In this document: positions 34,406 through 45,528 of the stretch, in pieces
How the letters are laid out: the number at the start of each line of letters is the position of its first letter
How positions within the stretch are numbered: the stretch's first letter is position 1
The notes under the pieces: generated by a model
The model's database searches: none
What the model saw: only the letters and a program-made list of their open reading frames with translations
Told to the model about the DNA's origin: nothing
Made by a program: the position numbers and the translations under genes
DNA from: Undaria pinnatifida
Lineage: Eukaryota; Sar; Phaeophyceae; Laminariales; Alariaceae
Reading direction: 5' to 3'
NCBI GenBank assembly: GCA_012845835.1
Contig: JABAKD010000014.1
Coordinates: 1,480,501-1,544,500, forward strand
Length of the DNA: 64,000 bases

Positions 34406-34734
34406 CTGCCACGAAAAAACAAGTAGTGCAGGAGACCGGCCACACCCCTTGGCAGTCCGATAACTGAGCTAAAATCTACAATGCACCTGTTCTGTGATCA
34501 ATATCAGACATAAACTTGGCCACTTTATGATGCGTTTGGCGTGTAAAACAACGCCACATAGCGCAGATTTCCCTCCCGCGGCGCTTTCAGCGTGGGAACA
34601 TCTCCGGCGGACCCTCCAGGGGCGCCTCCAGCAGAGCCCCCTCGGCCGGGGGGGGGGGGGAGTTATAGGCTAATCTACAGCGCCAGCGAATTAGTCGGAG
34701 TAAAAGCAGCGGAACCTCCAGCCAACACACAACC

Positions 34735-35136
34735 CTACCACTCTGTTCGTTTGACTCGAACGTTAGGTGGTCCAGTTGGGAGGTGTACTGAAGAAAACAT
34801 GCGTGGTGTGTCCGCAGTGTTTCGTATCGCCGGGTGGTTGTACAGCTTGTTATGCTGCTGATGACAGAGATATACATCCTGCTCCCTTTGCAGTACATGC
34901 ACGCCTCCGTGACTGATTTTTTTAACCTCTTTGGGGTCCACGCACGGCGACCACAAGCCGCCGACGACGATTTTATCACGCGTCGAGTGTGAGCTTGCGG
35001 CAGTAAAAGTATCGCCATACTGCACAAGTGCGGCATAGCTCCTTGCATGGTAGTTCGAAAACCTCTCCCACACCGGCAGCCCGGCATGGTTCTGATGGTA
35101 CCGTCTTAACCAGCGCGTTTCAAATGGTTTCGACAC
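34735..35136 (-). pseudogene. possible transposase-like fragment
   Basis: A 133-codon minus-strand frame with an even, protein-like composition and the stretch DPKEVKKISHGGVHVLQ followed by DVYLCHQQHNK. The pattern of a basic segment, then a Val-Tyr-Leu strand and a His/Asn turn loosely recalls the end of piggyBac-type transposase cores, but no catalytic Asp set can be placed. Treat the family as unproven. Confidence 0.15.
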
Positions 35137-36233
35137 TGTTCCCTTTGAAGTCCAAAATATAGTGACATAAATAATCCCATCTGGAGGAAATTTTTACGTT
35201 GGAATCGTTGTTCCCTTCGGGTGCTCGTAGTTCGGAGCACCCTGACCTTTATGGTGCTGTTTCAGTCATTACACGGTGGGATATAGGCCGTGCAATTCAA
35301 AATACTGGAAGTAAGTGCCGAGGCAGCGAATACCGGGGGGACTGGGCCGATGTGAACGTTTTTATTTGATGTTACCTTGAGCGAAAAGATTTCTGGACGA
35401 TGGCTCGATGAATACTTATGTTTCCCGGTCCTGCACTCAGGCATAGCCTGGTGTATGCCATTGCCTGCCATTGTGACACCAAACGACATCCATTCTGGAC
35501 TATAGCAGTGAGGAATTTACGGGGTCATTGGCATGTGCTGCCTAGTCCTGTACCCAGTCTGAACCTGATATAAAGTCCGTTGCTGCCCGCCTTACCCCTG
35601 TCGCGCCTCACAATCGCGTGTTTTGTCCCGCTATGCTCACGCCAAGGCAGACCCCTCGAGGAAAACCGCCTTTCCTCCCCTTCGTCCCATTCGCTGGTGG
35701 CGAGTGGTGAGATAGCGCGTTCGTTGTCCATTGCCACACTTTGGGACAATTTATGGGTCAGCCTGCTACATTTGAAAGAAAGATATACCGACATCATAGT
35801 ATATATCCCTAAACATTTTAGGACTATCAACAAACCGGGGCGCTGTGATCAAGTAACGAATTTTGATAATAGCGTTATTTCGGGGCTGTCGTTTTACTTA
35901 ATTTTAGAGTCGCCCCCACCTGTCTAGGAAAAAACAGACCTGCGGGATGTCAACAAGACGTTTCCGTCTACCATCCTAGAGTCAGCGGTGAAGTGATCGC
36001 ACTGCTGAAGGTGCTCGCAACGTGTTCAGGCCACGCCACATCGGGTTTTCATTTACGATTCCTTCTTGTGTTCTTATTAGTTGTTGCTGAATGGATGTTA
36101 ATATCTGTTGCAAACGCGCAATTAATGTGTGTGAAAAGTTGTCCATGTCTCGTGCACTGGCCCTCGTGTCCGTTCTCCATCTAGAAACTGGTTCGGATGC
36201 CGTATGCTATATCGTGACGTTTTCACGGCGCAG
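35137..36233. other. no exon recognised
   Basis: Sequence just upstream of the first recognisable SNF2 exon. I looked here and further left for a Walker A (GxGKT) exon of the same gene and did not find one. Confidence 0.35.
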
Positions 36234-36327
36234 GTGCTGGACGAAAGTCACACGATCGCCTCAACAACACCAAAGCCGCGAAGGTCGTGAAGCAGCTCAC
36301 TGCTAACCGCCGCTGGTGCATGACAGG
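36234..36327 (+). CDS. SNF2 gene, DExH (Walker B) exon
   Basis: After a CGGCGCAG acceptor the exon reads VLDESHTI, the Walker B box. In a second frame it continues NNTKAAKVVKQL then ANRRWCMTG, the usual segment between motif II and motif III. The two parts differ by one base in frame near 36258. It ends at a GG|GTACGT donor. A real frameshift would kill the product; a one-base assembly error would restore it. The next expected residues (Thr-Pro-hydrophobic-Gln) were not placed securely. Confidence 0.7.
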
Positions 36328-39300
36328 GTACGTTCCGAGCAGGTTGCCAACAAATCCCACGTGGCCGTAGTAATATTATGTATATAGGTCTATTCGTGTA
36401 TGTGTTTTATTTATTCGTGTACTTTGTATTGAGGTTTTTTGGTACTTCAACCACTAGATTGTTGTGCGTCGGGCCGTACCTTGCTGCTGGGGCACAGAAT
36501 ATCGCATTGGGGGGTTCTTGTTTAATGTCACCGTGGCCGATCCAACTAAACGAAGACCATCAAAAGTCGTAAGTACACGCGGGTTGCTGTGCCAGTAAAC
36601 GCTCGTTTCTGCTTGTACAACGAAGTTCGCATAGGTAGGCAAGTGCACTGTTGCACCTTGCCTGGTGCAGCTTGCGGCTGCATTGTCCTGTATTTGATGG
36701 GCGTGTGATGCGTCCGTCGACAGCGCTTCTTGCATGTCTGCACATAATGCACTTCATATAGCGACACGTGAGGCATGCCCCTGGAGATGGCCCACTATTG
36801 TTTACTTACATGCGCCCAGTGTGTGTTATCAACCAGTATATGGTGACTGTGTCGTCTATGTTATTGGCATTGCAGCACCCTCTACATCTCCAGATTCTCA
36901 GACGTCAACGGGCAGTTGGTATTCAACGGGTTGGAGGGAGCGTTCAGAGCCAACGGTCTCGGAGATCTAAGGTGAGATGCTGGGCGCTCTGCGGAACGTT
37001 AGATCAGCTCGTGGTTCAAGCAGTATTTCCGTTTGATCTTCTTCGTCGTGGTGTGGGTGACGTTCTAGAGCCGGTATTGGCAAGAAAGTTTTACACGGTG
37101 TTGCAAAGAGAGCGTGAGCGGCGCTTGAGGAGAGACTCAGGCAACGGGGGTGGGCATGAAAAAATCCCATATATGAGTGCGAGATAAGCCCTTGCGGGCT
37201 GCGGGAAGAGGCACTCAGCGATTTTGTTATTTCGCAGATACTATTATATTTCGAGAACCATGTTAACTGGTCCCAGTGCGAACCCGAGATGACGGCCCCG
37301 CTGGTTCTCGTAAGTGTACGACGTAGAGACGGAAGGAGACTAGGAAAATTGCACATGGGATGACGAGGGCTGCTTTATGCGAGACAAGGGACAAGTGGCG
37401 CTCAACGATTTTAGATGCCCCACCGGTTATAACCTAGACGCTGTGTGGTCATGTCAGGTGGTCGGCACTCAATCTGAGCGCAGAAAACGTAATATGACAC
37501 CCATTAATGTAGGTGGAAAGAGATGCCGGCCAGGTGACGACAAGGCGGAAACCACAACGCAGGACGGATGATCATGATTCTAGACTGAGATGGTGCAATC
37601 CTCGCCGACCGGGCCCTCATAAGCGGCGTGTACGTGTCATTGCAGTTGTCATGTGGAGAGATTGCCGTGCCGTAGCAGCGAGTGATGTTTCTTAAATCTA
37701 TTACAGGTAGGATATGGCCAAATGCCGCTACATGTGCAAGCTTGTTGGCGCAATGGGGGTGCTACCCAATTCCGTGGTTCAATTCCCGAACAACGACTAG
37801 ACCGAGCTGGGAAGGAATTCGGCCTTGGGGTGGGGGGGGGGGGGGTTGCTACCGTGGTTTTCGACGGGCCGCGTGCTAGCTTTGGCCTTCCCACCGCACG
37901 AGCTGGAGAGAAAGAAGATGTCACTGTACGCATGCGTCCTCTATAGCGGCAAGGCATGTGCATTGACCGACTGCATCGTCTTTCCTTACGTCCTCGTCTG
38001 CTTCAGCGTGTAGACAATAATGGTCTCATCCACTCCAGTCGCCAGTTCCAGGGCAAGTCGACAGCACGCGACTGAGCCCGCGACTGGCGCAGTTCAGCGT
38101 GAAACAATACCTTCGTCAAACGCCGCAGCTCGTTCTTCTTTTCCTCAACATGTTCAGGGCGAACCAAATCGTGGCAGTCGGACCTCGATCAGGAAGTAGA
38201 ATAAATAAAAGAAACTACAGACACCACGTCTGGCCTTGAGCTGCTCCACGAAGGGCCATTGATGGATAGCGACCCACGAAACACGCACACATCGACCCGT
38301 TGAAAGTGAGAACCGCAAGTTTTGCCGAGCATGCGTTTTGGGAAACCACTGTCTCAAACCAGTAAATGACTTCTTGAAGATAGAGGAGGATACGTGTACG
38401 TGCTCACGTCAGAGTATAGTGCCAGAGGCTTAATCGAAGACTGTGCGCGTGCTGGCGAAGGCGGGCAGGAAAAATGCAGGTAAATGTCAGGACAGACGGT
38501 CAGTGGTACAGTCAGGTCCACCGAGTCGCGTCCCTTCGTAGAGCGAACAACCAAATCTACCTTGCCTGTTCCATGCGTTACTTCAGTTCTGCTGCGCGTT
38601 GTTAGCGTTGGATCTGTGTCACCTGCTTCGTGTGCTCTTCCAAATAAGGTCTGGGCGTTAAAGCCAACGGTTTGATACTCCACAATATTGGTGCGTGCCT
38701 CAGATCTCGACTGTGTCCGGGGCACCATGAGGCTGTGCTCCACCGTACCAGCACGATAAGAAACTTGAACGGTGCCGACCACGTGTTATACAACGTCATC
38801 ATCGCCTTGTAGTTCACGGGGAAAAGTCCACGGCAGAACGCGGCAAAAAAAAAAGGCACGACTTTGCGCCTACCCAGGACCTTCTCTATGGCCGACGTAG
38901 CACCCCCACAGAAGAAGAGAGGCAGCGGAAACCATCTTCAAGCCTAAGCGTGAAGGGGAAGAAGTGGGTGCGTGGTTTTGTAGCGGTCCCAAGGCGGGAG
39001 GCATTGTGCTACAAAAGCTGGATTCAAGAGAAAACGCGTATTTCCAGCACCGAGCAGAGGTGTTGGAGATACACGGCGCTTTGGGTACATAGCGATGCCT
39101 GATAAAATAATGGCATTGTACCAAAGGTGCTGAATAGCAGTTACTGTTTCACACTTCAGCGTAGTGCCGTCAGACTGGGGAAAGTTGTAGGCAGCATCGT
39201 ACTTGGTCTTATGGTCAGATATCCAGGATATGGAGCTTTCTTGGAACGACCAATTCCTGTATTTGTACCGAAGGCAGAAACGCGACGGAAAACATGTCGC

Positions 39301-42300
39301 CAACACGATCACCAGCGACAGATAGTTGGGCCTCTTCCTGGGACTTGTCTGTATGATCACAACTGCGCGACATCTATGTGATGAGTGACAGACCCAGGCT
39401 ACGGTAGGGGGGTCCCCTTTTGGGGCTTTTATTTCAGTGGCTAGGGGTCACTCGCGCGAGTAACCCCCTTGTTTCTATGCAATCTTACGTTTTCTTTATG
39501 TTTACATTGACGAAATCAATCCGCAATGCAAAGGTGATCTAAGCTGCGGCAAACCAAGTTCCTAAACCATCTTTTTCCGTAGGGTACAGAGCTACTCGTG
39601 CGAGTGGCTCAAACACACCAGTGAAAATGGGGGTACCCCCCCTACCGTAGCCTTGGTCGACACAAGTACAATCAAAACGTTTGTCGTGAACGACGTTACC
39701 GCGTTACTGCGCTGCGCACAGGATCAACATGAAGAGCAGGGGAGAATCCCTAGCCCTCCTGAGGCGCGTGCTTCTTAGGCACTCCCCGGGAATGACGCTG
39801 GGCAGGGGCAGCATCCTCGACCTTCCTACCATTACCCACGATGTTCCCTCGAAATGTAGCAATCGATCCCCGCCGTTCGTTATTTGACGAGCGAAACCGC
39901 GTTAGCAAAGAGACTCACCTAGTTGTGTATGTCCTCCCTAGCCCCATCCACTCTTATTAGACGCGAAGCGGGCATATTCCAGCAGATTATTGAAAGGACA
40001 CTTTCCGACCGTCAGTTTTCTTCTGGGCGGTACCGTCGCTATTAAGTTCAGCGGGGGGCACGGATGGTCGGTCTCATTTGTCGGTCTTACGACGTTTTAT
40101 TAATAGGGTGTTCCATATTTATCGTCTGTCCTTCGCTCCAACGCATGTCGCTGCAAGATGATTTGACTCTGCTGTCTTGACAAATGGTCCATTCTGTGGA
40201 CATTGGTTCCTTGCTTCTCGACGGTCCATTAGGTTTTTGGAAGGCGGGAGGTCGTTCTTCTTGTACTTTTTGGTTGTTGGTGAGTCCCTCCTATCCGTAC
40301 TACTCGCGCTCCTGAGGTTACCTCAACGGCTTCAGTTGTTTGAGGATGCACCTTTTTCCGCACCAATCCAGATTGAAGAGCTTACTTTGCCGCCCAAAGA
40401 GCGCAAAGCATACGAAGACTTCGAGAAATCCGTGCAGCAGGACTACATCGCCGCACGGTGTCGCCTCCTATACAAGCGTGGTTCTCACACCATGGCAGTT
40501 ATCGCCCTCCTATCTAAGCTCCGCCAGGTGGCACTAACGCCGGGCTTAAGGGTAAAAAGACTCTTGAACGAACAAGCAAGGATTGGTTCATAATACAACA
40601 CTTTACCCTGTTTGGGGCGGTTTTGGTAGTTTGTTGTAGCCGTAGGATACGATACGAAGAATCAGGTACAAAATGTTTTGACGGCAGAAGGACGCAGCGC
40701 CCCTGAGTCTCGTTCAGCCGAAAACCTGCCCTTTTTTCTTCGAATAGCGGCCTTGCTCCCATGACCTCCCACTGTCCGTGGTACCGCACGAGGAGTCATA
40801 CCTTGGAAGCTAAATCAACACCTCCTTTGTCTGGCGCACTTACCATTCTCGCCATATCTCACCCTTACACACCTCCGGTTCTTTCATTTGTGGGATTTGA
40901 TGTGGGAGTTACACTCGTTCAGTGTCCCTTGTGTGCGAAGGCTTGCTCCGGTGGGCAGCCCCTGGTGGAGCAGCCAGGGGGTCCGACGAGGGAGGCTCTA
41001 TCGCCTCTCGTGTCGACTCGTTCTGCCCTATGTGCACAGAGCTCTTGAAACTGCCCGTCAGGACGACTTGCGGACACGTCTTCTGCGAGGTACGCCGGCT
41101 GCCGTAGTACCACGAACACACCTCGGCGACAAGAAACACTTGCGCGACACTTTCTGGCCTCGTCTTCTAACTGTTCATGCACGCTTTCGAGAATCGACTC
41201 TATGCGGGGAACCAGTCTCAATCGATGCTCACCTGTAGTCAGACCCACGCAACCTTTTTGCAGGCAATGCTAACAACTGCACTGTTGCCATTGACGCAGC
41301 TTTGAGTCGTCGTAGACTCCCATTGTTCAGGAGAACGCTATGTACGTACGTGTGCGTCATCAACACGGTAGCTCAATACTCCGAGGTTTACGCATGAGCG
41401 GACTATTGAATAGTGCATTCCATCTGAAAATGTTCTGACTGGGCGCTGGAGGGGATGATAACCTCATACGCTCGTAAAGCACTGGATCCATTTATCGCTA
41501 TCGCTCCCTTACTGGATTAAACACAGTGACTCGTAGCTTTACCCTGGCTGCCATCTCTGAGACACCTGCGCCTACCAGAACTTTTTAAATAGGCGCCGAG
41601 TCCCTTTGGCCGATGTTGGGCGGAACTCTGGCGAGTGGCTGCTGTTGTTTTAGGGCGGCACCCCAACGCAACGCCAATCCAATCTGGCGATGTTGTCTCC
41701 CTGTGCAAGCCCAGGCAGTCGTGCATCACTTCCGCCTTGACCAAGGCTTCTGGTGGAGAAAGCCCTTGCCCCAAGTGCAAGGAGACTGTCCGACTGCACA
41801 ATGTTGCTGCCATTGGAAAGGGCGAAGGGGGTCTTCGAGCTCCAGCGCTGGAGTCGGAGGATTAAGATGGAGCGGCTTCGGGGCCGATTTAAAGCCGCTG
41901 GACAATTCGGGAGAAGAGCATTCCGCTGGACAATTCGGGAGAAGAGCATTCCAACTATGGCTATTCCGGTTGAGAAGGGTTCGGCGGAGAGAATACCGGT
42001 GAGGATAATGGCGTCTGCACCTGTCTGCCCCCATAAAAACGTCAGTACACGTGTTTGGTTCCATGCACTGCATCCTCGGCAAAAGCGGCGATATCTCGAA
42101 TTATTGGAGGTGTATTTCTCTAGCTCGAGTAGGTTTTTTGCGCATCAGGCACCCAGCTATTGATACTGCTCCATCGCATAGTGTAGGTATGTCGGTCCCG
42201 TAATTGTGTTTACTTGGACATGATCTCTTATGTGTTCGCAAAATACAAATTAGAAAACGAGGAACAAAGCAACTCGCCAACTGCCACCATCTGTAGAAGT

Positions 42301-44547
42301 CGCGTTGACAGTCCGGAGCCTAAAACTGCGTTCACGATTCCTTTTCAGATGAGAAACAGCAGGAGGTGCAGTCCGTTGGCTCTGATTCGTGCTCGGCGAC
42401 TTTTTGTGTAGACGTTCGTAACGGGCTAACCTGGGGGCGACTCGTTTATCTAGGCATTCGTAACGGGCAAACCTGGAGTATCGTAGCGTGCTTAACGTTC
42501 AGTTTTCTGCTATTTCTTCTGCCCTATGGTGCTCCGTGACCCCTCGAATACATTACGAACGAATTCGTGTTCACGACAAACCACCACTAATTATTAATTT
42601 TTTGTAGATGATACGTAGCAACCGTATACGTAGCCACGAGACAACGTCAATTGAAGCGATCTACGCTACTGCAATTGACGCGAAACCAGCAGACCTGGCT
42701 TCTCCCGTTGTTCCCTTTGATAAGACCCGATGTCGTATAGCCTAATGTTCTCACAGTTCAATTCGTCGCGGGAATGGCTCAAGCGTGCCTTGCCCAAGCA
42801 CAGGTTTGAGTTCCGCACACTAACCGGTAGCATGACGAGGAAGCAACCAACGGATGCCCTTAAGGTAGTGGAAGAGCCGGTCGTTCCAGTGGCGTATCAG
42901 CTTATCTTCGGGCCTGGTATAGGTCAGTTTCGTGAGTTCGAATCCCCCCGAGTGCATACTCGACAAAAATCGTGGGGACTTTTTCTTACGCACAAATCGA
43001 GCTGCGAAAAACGCAAGAGCGTGCGTTGGCAACACTCGATGAAAAATCGACGAGCAGTGGGATTGCTGAACTCTATGCGCGATGAAAATTGAAGGCAAGA
43101 ACCGGGGGGAGAAGGGACGACACCTGTGACCACGGCTTGTCCAGAAGCTGGAAAGTAGAAGTGTTCAAAAAAGAAAAAAAACATTCCTCCGTTTGTTGGT
43201 GGGTATGCAGCGGGAAGCTGGAGGTCTATGTTGGAGTAGGAGGGCTTTGATGGGGTCGCTTCCGCAGGAGGTGCGCGTGCACCAAAATTCCATTTTTGCA
43301 ATTTTGAAAACGTTTGTATTGGCCAGATACATACTGATAACTGTATAACGATGCGCGCGAGCCTGCTCTATGATTAAATCGATGTATACAAGTGTTTGCC
43401 ATCTGCCTATGAGGCAGGCATATGAATGTAATGGAAGACCGCATTTCCTTCTACGCTGATACCGCCTTGTCATTTCAAAGTCCCGCATTAGGAACTCCTT
43501 TGTGATGGTGCCAGAAAAATCGATGATCACATCTACTGCATAGATTATCTGTCACAGGCTCTCGTTTGTTCTTCTCTGGAGCTTCTGTTCGTACACCGCA
43601 GCAACCAACCGACTACCCCTTTGGTCACTGTGACAAGTTTCTCACTCTGCTTCCAGGTTGTTTCTACCAACACAACAGGTTACCGTTCTCGAGGGGGTCA
43701 TTCTCGCTTTCCCTCCAGCATTTTTCCCCCTATCTACTTTCCTCCTGGCACACTCTTCGTGGGGAAGGCGTTCGCTAACGACCCGCCGACCCCCGTGTTC
43801 CTGCTTTCGGTGCGATTGGGAGCCGTAGCCATCAACCTCACGCAATCGAACAACGTCTTATTGCTGGAAGAGGGACGCTTGTCGACATCTGTTTTGATAT
43901 AGAGGCGGGCCACAGTAAAAAGCTGTTGAATGATGCAAGTCGCCCTCGAGATACAACATAGTACGGCACGACCTGGCACTCAAGAGAAAATACCAACCAT
44001 GATAGGCATGCGGGGCTCAAAGGCAACAGGATAGTGCCACTACTCGTGATCAGATATTGTTTCAAGCACTTCAGGCATACCGCTCGTAAGGAGCGCCTAT
44101 CATCCTTTGGCATTATGAAAAAAACGATATTGGACTACACTTTGCCTGGGAGGTCTGCCGCGAAAAGAGCCGGCTTGTCCTCGGTTTGAGATGATGCAGG
44201 CACAGATGGTAGATTGTCCCGAGGGAAAAAGCACAGCCATATACGCGAGTCTAAGCAAACAAATATAGCACATTGAGTGGAGAACATGCTATGCTGTGTA
44301 TGGCTCGATATCAACCGTTGTCGATACCATTGGTAGATGCCAGGACGGTGTGCGGGTATTCTATCCCGGTCCCATCTAACGCAAGCCTTCTGGGGGGAAT
44401 GTGCTGCCGCCAGATATGGACTAATATGAAATCATGAACCGCGCCGTCTTGCCGTCCTGTTTGTTTAACCCGCAGCTGCTCAACCTGGCACTAGAGAAAC
44501 AGGTGGTTGGGAGGATTTTCCGACTGGGTCGGTCCCGGCCAGTCACT
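36234..44547 (+). CDS. SNF2 helicase with inserted RING finger (Rad5/HLTF/SHPRH-like), partial
   Basis: A nuclear chromatin or repair ATPase of the SNF2 group in which a RING E3 domain sits between the two helicase lobes; HLTF, Rad5 and SHPRH couple DNA translocation to PCNA ubiquitination. Seen in order: DExH exon 36234-36327 (VLDESHTI); lobe-1 end exon 40336-40551; RING exons 40923-41089 and 41719 on; lobe-2 exons 42725-42864 (motif IV), 43768-43872 (motif V) and 44476-44547 (motif VI). Most exon edges have canonical AG and GT. Missing: Walker A exon, N-terminus, the exon(s) linking RING and lobe 2, and the C-terminus. The DExH exon needs a one-base frame change, so the locus may be degenerate or the assembly may hold an error. 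Introns are up to 4 kb and contain a MITE and a SINE. Confidence 0.75.
38354..38782 (-). CDS. unidentified reading frame inside a SNF2 intron
   Basis: A 142-codon minus-strand frame, beginning MVGTVQVSYRAGTVEHSLMV, with a balanced, strand-rich composition (many Thr, Val, Ser). It is more protein-like than its neighbours. No family recognised. It lies antisense in the long intron between the DExH and pre-RING exons, 600 bp from the MITE, so it is more likely inserted DNA than part of the host gene. Confidence 0.25.
   Translation of the reverse strand: MVGTVQVSYRAGTVEHSLMVPRTQSRSEARTNIVEYQTVGFNAQTLFGRAHEAGDTDPTLTTRSRTEVTHGTGKVDLVVRSTKGRDSVDLTVPLTVCPDIYLHFSCPPSPARAQSSIKPLALYSDVSTYTYPPLSSRSHLLV
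39391..39657. mobile_element. MITE, copy 2
   Basis: A 267-bp element with the same terminal inverted repeats (GACCCAGGCTACGGTAGGGG and CCTACCGTAGCCTTGGTC) and the same subterminal palindromes ACTCGCGCGAGT and ACTCGTGCGAGT as 25272-25560. It sits in a SNF2 intron. No transposase. The superfamily is uncertain because the target duplication is not clear. Confidence 0.75.
40336..40551 (+). CDS. SNF2 gene, exon before the RING
   Basis: A 72-codon exon between acceptor CGGCTTCAG and donor AGG|GTAAAA, phase 0 at both ends. It reads from LFEDAPFSAPIQIEELTLPP through KERKAYEDFE to LLSKLRQVALTPGL. This is the SNF2 stretch where a Pro-rich strand leads to (L)xxxERxxYxxFE and the LRQ(V/I)xxHP helix. The His of that last motif is Thr here. 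Confidence 0.8.
40923..41089 (+). CDS. SNF2 gene, RING finger exon 1
   Basis: Carries the first half of a C3HC4 RING: CPMC, then CGHVFCE at the exon end, where the donor is GAG|GTACGC. It is open from the acceptor GTTCAG at 40922. Its phase (two leading bases) does not join directly to the 40551 exon, so a small exon or another splice site lies between. A CPLCAKAC motif in a different frame at its start is probably coincidental. Confidence 0.75.
41719..41862 (+). CDS. SNF2 gene, RING finger exon 2
   Basis: After acceptor CCCAGGCAG the frame reads SCITSAL, then GGESPCPKCKETV. Joined in phase to the preceding CGHVFCE, it completes the C3HC4 set (C-E-S-C and C-P-K-C). The frame closes at 41863, so the true donor lies before that; I could not choose it. 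Just beyond, a 28-bp GCTGGACAATTCGGGAGAAG-type unit is tandemly duplicated (41896-41951). Confidence 0.75.
42725..42864 (+). CDS. SNF2 gene, helicase motif IV exon
   Basis: Reads SLMFSQFNSSREWLKRAL, then FEFRTLTGSMTRKQPTDALK, the start of helicase lobe 2: a hydrophobic strand ending FSQF, followed by the LxGSM loop. Donor AAG|GTAGTG. The acceptor is probably TTTGATAAG at 42724. A tRNA-derived SINE begins 11 bp inside the following intron. Confidence 0.8.
42875..43181 (+). mobile_element. tRNA-derived SINE, copy 3, in a SNF2 intron
   Basis: Starts AGCCGGTCGTTCCAGTGGCG, has B box GAGTTCGAATCCCCC at about 42930, the full family body (GCAGTGGGATTGCTGAAC and GACCACGGCTTGTCCAGAAG) and an A-rich tail at 43167-43181. 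It lies in the 903-bp intron between motif IV and motif V exons, in gene sense. Confidence 0.8.
43768..43872 (+). CDS. SNF2 gene, helicase motif V exon
   Basis: Follows a GTGGGGAAG acceptor in phase with the previous exon (DALK|AFAND). It reads AFANDPPTPVFLLSVRLGAV then AINLTQSNNVLLLEE, a textbook motif V (LLSxxxGxxxxNLTxxxxVLLxE). The Gly usual after GAV is Ala here. The donor is not clear; open sequence runs on to about 43900. Confidence 0.8.
44476..44547 (+). CDS. SNF2 gene, helicase motif VI exon
   Basis: Reads LLNLALEKQVVGRIFRLGRS, then RPVT, between acceptor ACCCGCAG and donor ACT|GTAAGT. This is motif VI with the arginine finger (QxxGRxxRLGQ); the usual Gln after LG is Arg here. No later exon with the Ile-Glu-Glu-Arg helix that normally follows was found before the copia fragment at 45.5 kb. 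Confidence 0.8.
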
Positions 44548-45528
44548 GTAAGTTTTGCTTGAGCGATTTAACGAGGCTAAGGCTGAGCTGGCGCGTGTGG
44601 CAAAATTTTGTCTGATTGACGGGCTCTATCGTTGTGTTTTACAATATCATTCGAAATCGAACCTAGGATGGAGGATTGTTCATGAGTTTGCCCTTTTTTT
44701 TTCCTTCAAAGTCAGGTTTGGGGTAACGTCTGGTTGACGAGCTCCTGAATGAATTTGAGAAGTGTTGAAGTGAAGTTGAAGTGGGCCGTACAACATCGGT
44801 GATCGATTGGTGGGTTGCTCGTTCATCGATGTGTTTTGCAACACCATTCGAAATTGACCTAGGATGGGGGATTATTAATCAGTTTGCACTTTCTCTTTTT
44901 TTCTTCAAATCAGATTTGGGGTGAGGTGAAGAAACAATTCCATCTGTGCTTGGCCGATGTGCTGGGCGCTTACATAATGTGCGCTTACAAGTCTCAATCA
45001 CATATCTCCTTACTTGGTCGATCTATAATGAAACCATCCAATCGGTCGTACTCACGGCTGACGTTTTTTATTTTTTTATAAAATGCATGGGATCGCTTCA
45101 GCGCAGGTCACGTTTTATTCGTGTTTGTTCTTGTTCTCGTGTTGAACCCCAACCATGTTGATGTGCCAACGACGATGTGCGAGCACAGCACGCGTCTGGC
45201 TGGGTTCGGGTAACGGCACGATTGGCATATCAGAGATACCCCCGCCAGTGTTGGTGCAATGCCGGGCAGTTCCCCCTTCTCGGCTTCGTTCCTGTCATTC
45301 TAGTAGCTTGGAATCGTGGCTCTTCTCCGGTAGTAACGCTACCGTAGTTCGAAACTCAACCAAAGACAAAGAATCTATACGCCGTACTCGTTCCCGGCAG
45401 CATACGTGCTGCTTCTCGTCCGCTCACGATGCTAGGCACGCTTTTCGCGCTGTCAGAAGAACAACGCCAAACGCCACAACGAACGTCAAATAGACACGTT
45501 AAGTAATCAATCCGTGATTCGAGAGGTG
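44548..45528. other. no gene seen
   Basis: Expected home of the last SNF2 exon(s), but I could not place any. Two related stretches (44640-44720 and 44820-44910: TTTGCAACACCATTCGAAAT and a following CCTAGGATGG) form a local duplication. Confidence 0.35.

Noticed and set aside
36498-36568. SNF2 exon with a Pro-Ile-Gln motif after the DExH exon
   Set aside because: It has good AG and GT edges and reads WPIQLNED, near the expected TPIQNxxED, but its phase does not join the preceding exon and the Thr is missing. Kept only as a possibility.
36876-36971. SNF2 exon for the segment after motif III
   Set aside because: Splice edges are good and one frame (SDVNGQLVFNG) is suggestive, but I could not link it in phase to any neighbour.
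42880-42950. tRNA gene
   Set aside because: A/B boxes belong to the SINE head; the cloverleaf is not closed and the body and A tail follow.
45155-45493. Last SNF2 exon
   Set aside because: A TKDKESIRR stretch loosely recalls the helix after motif VI, but the rest does not fit and no acceptor in the right phase is seen.
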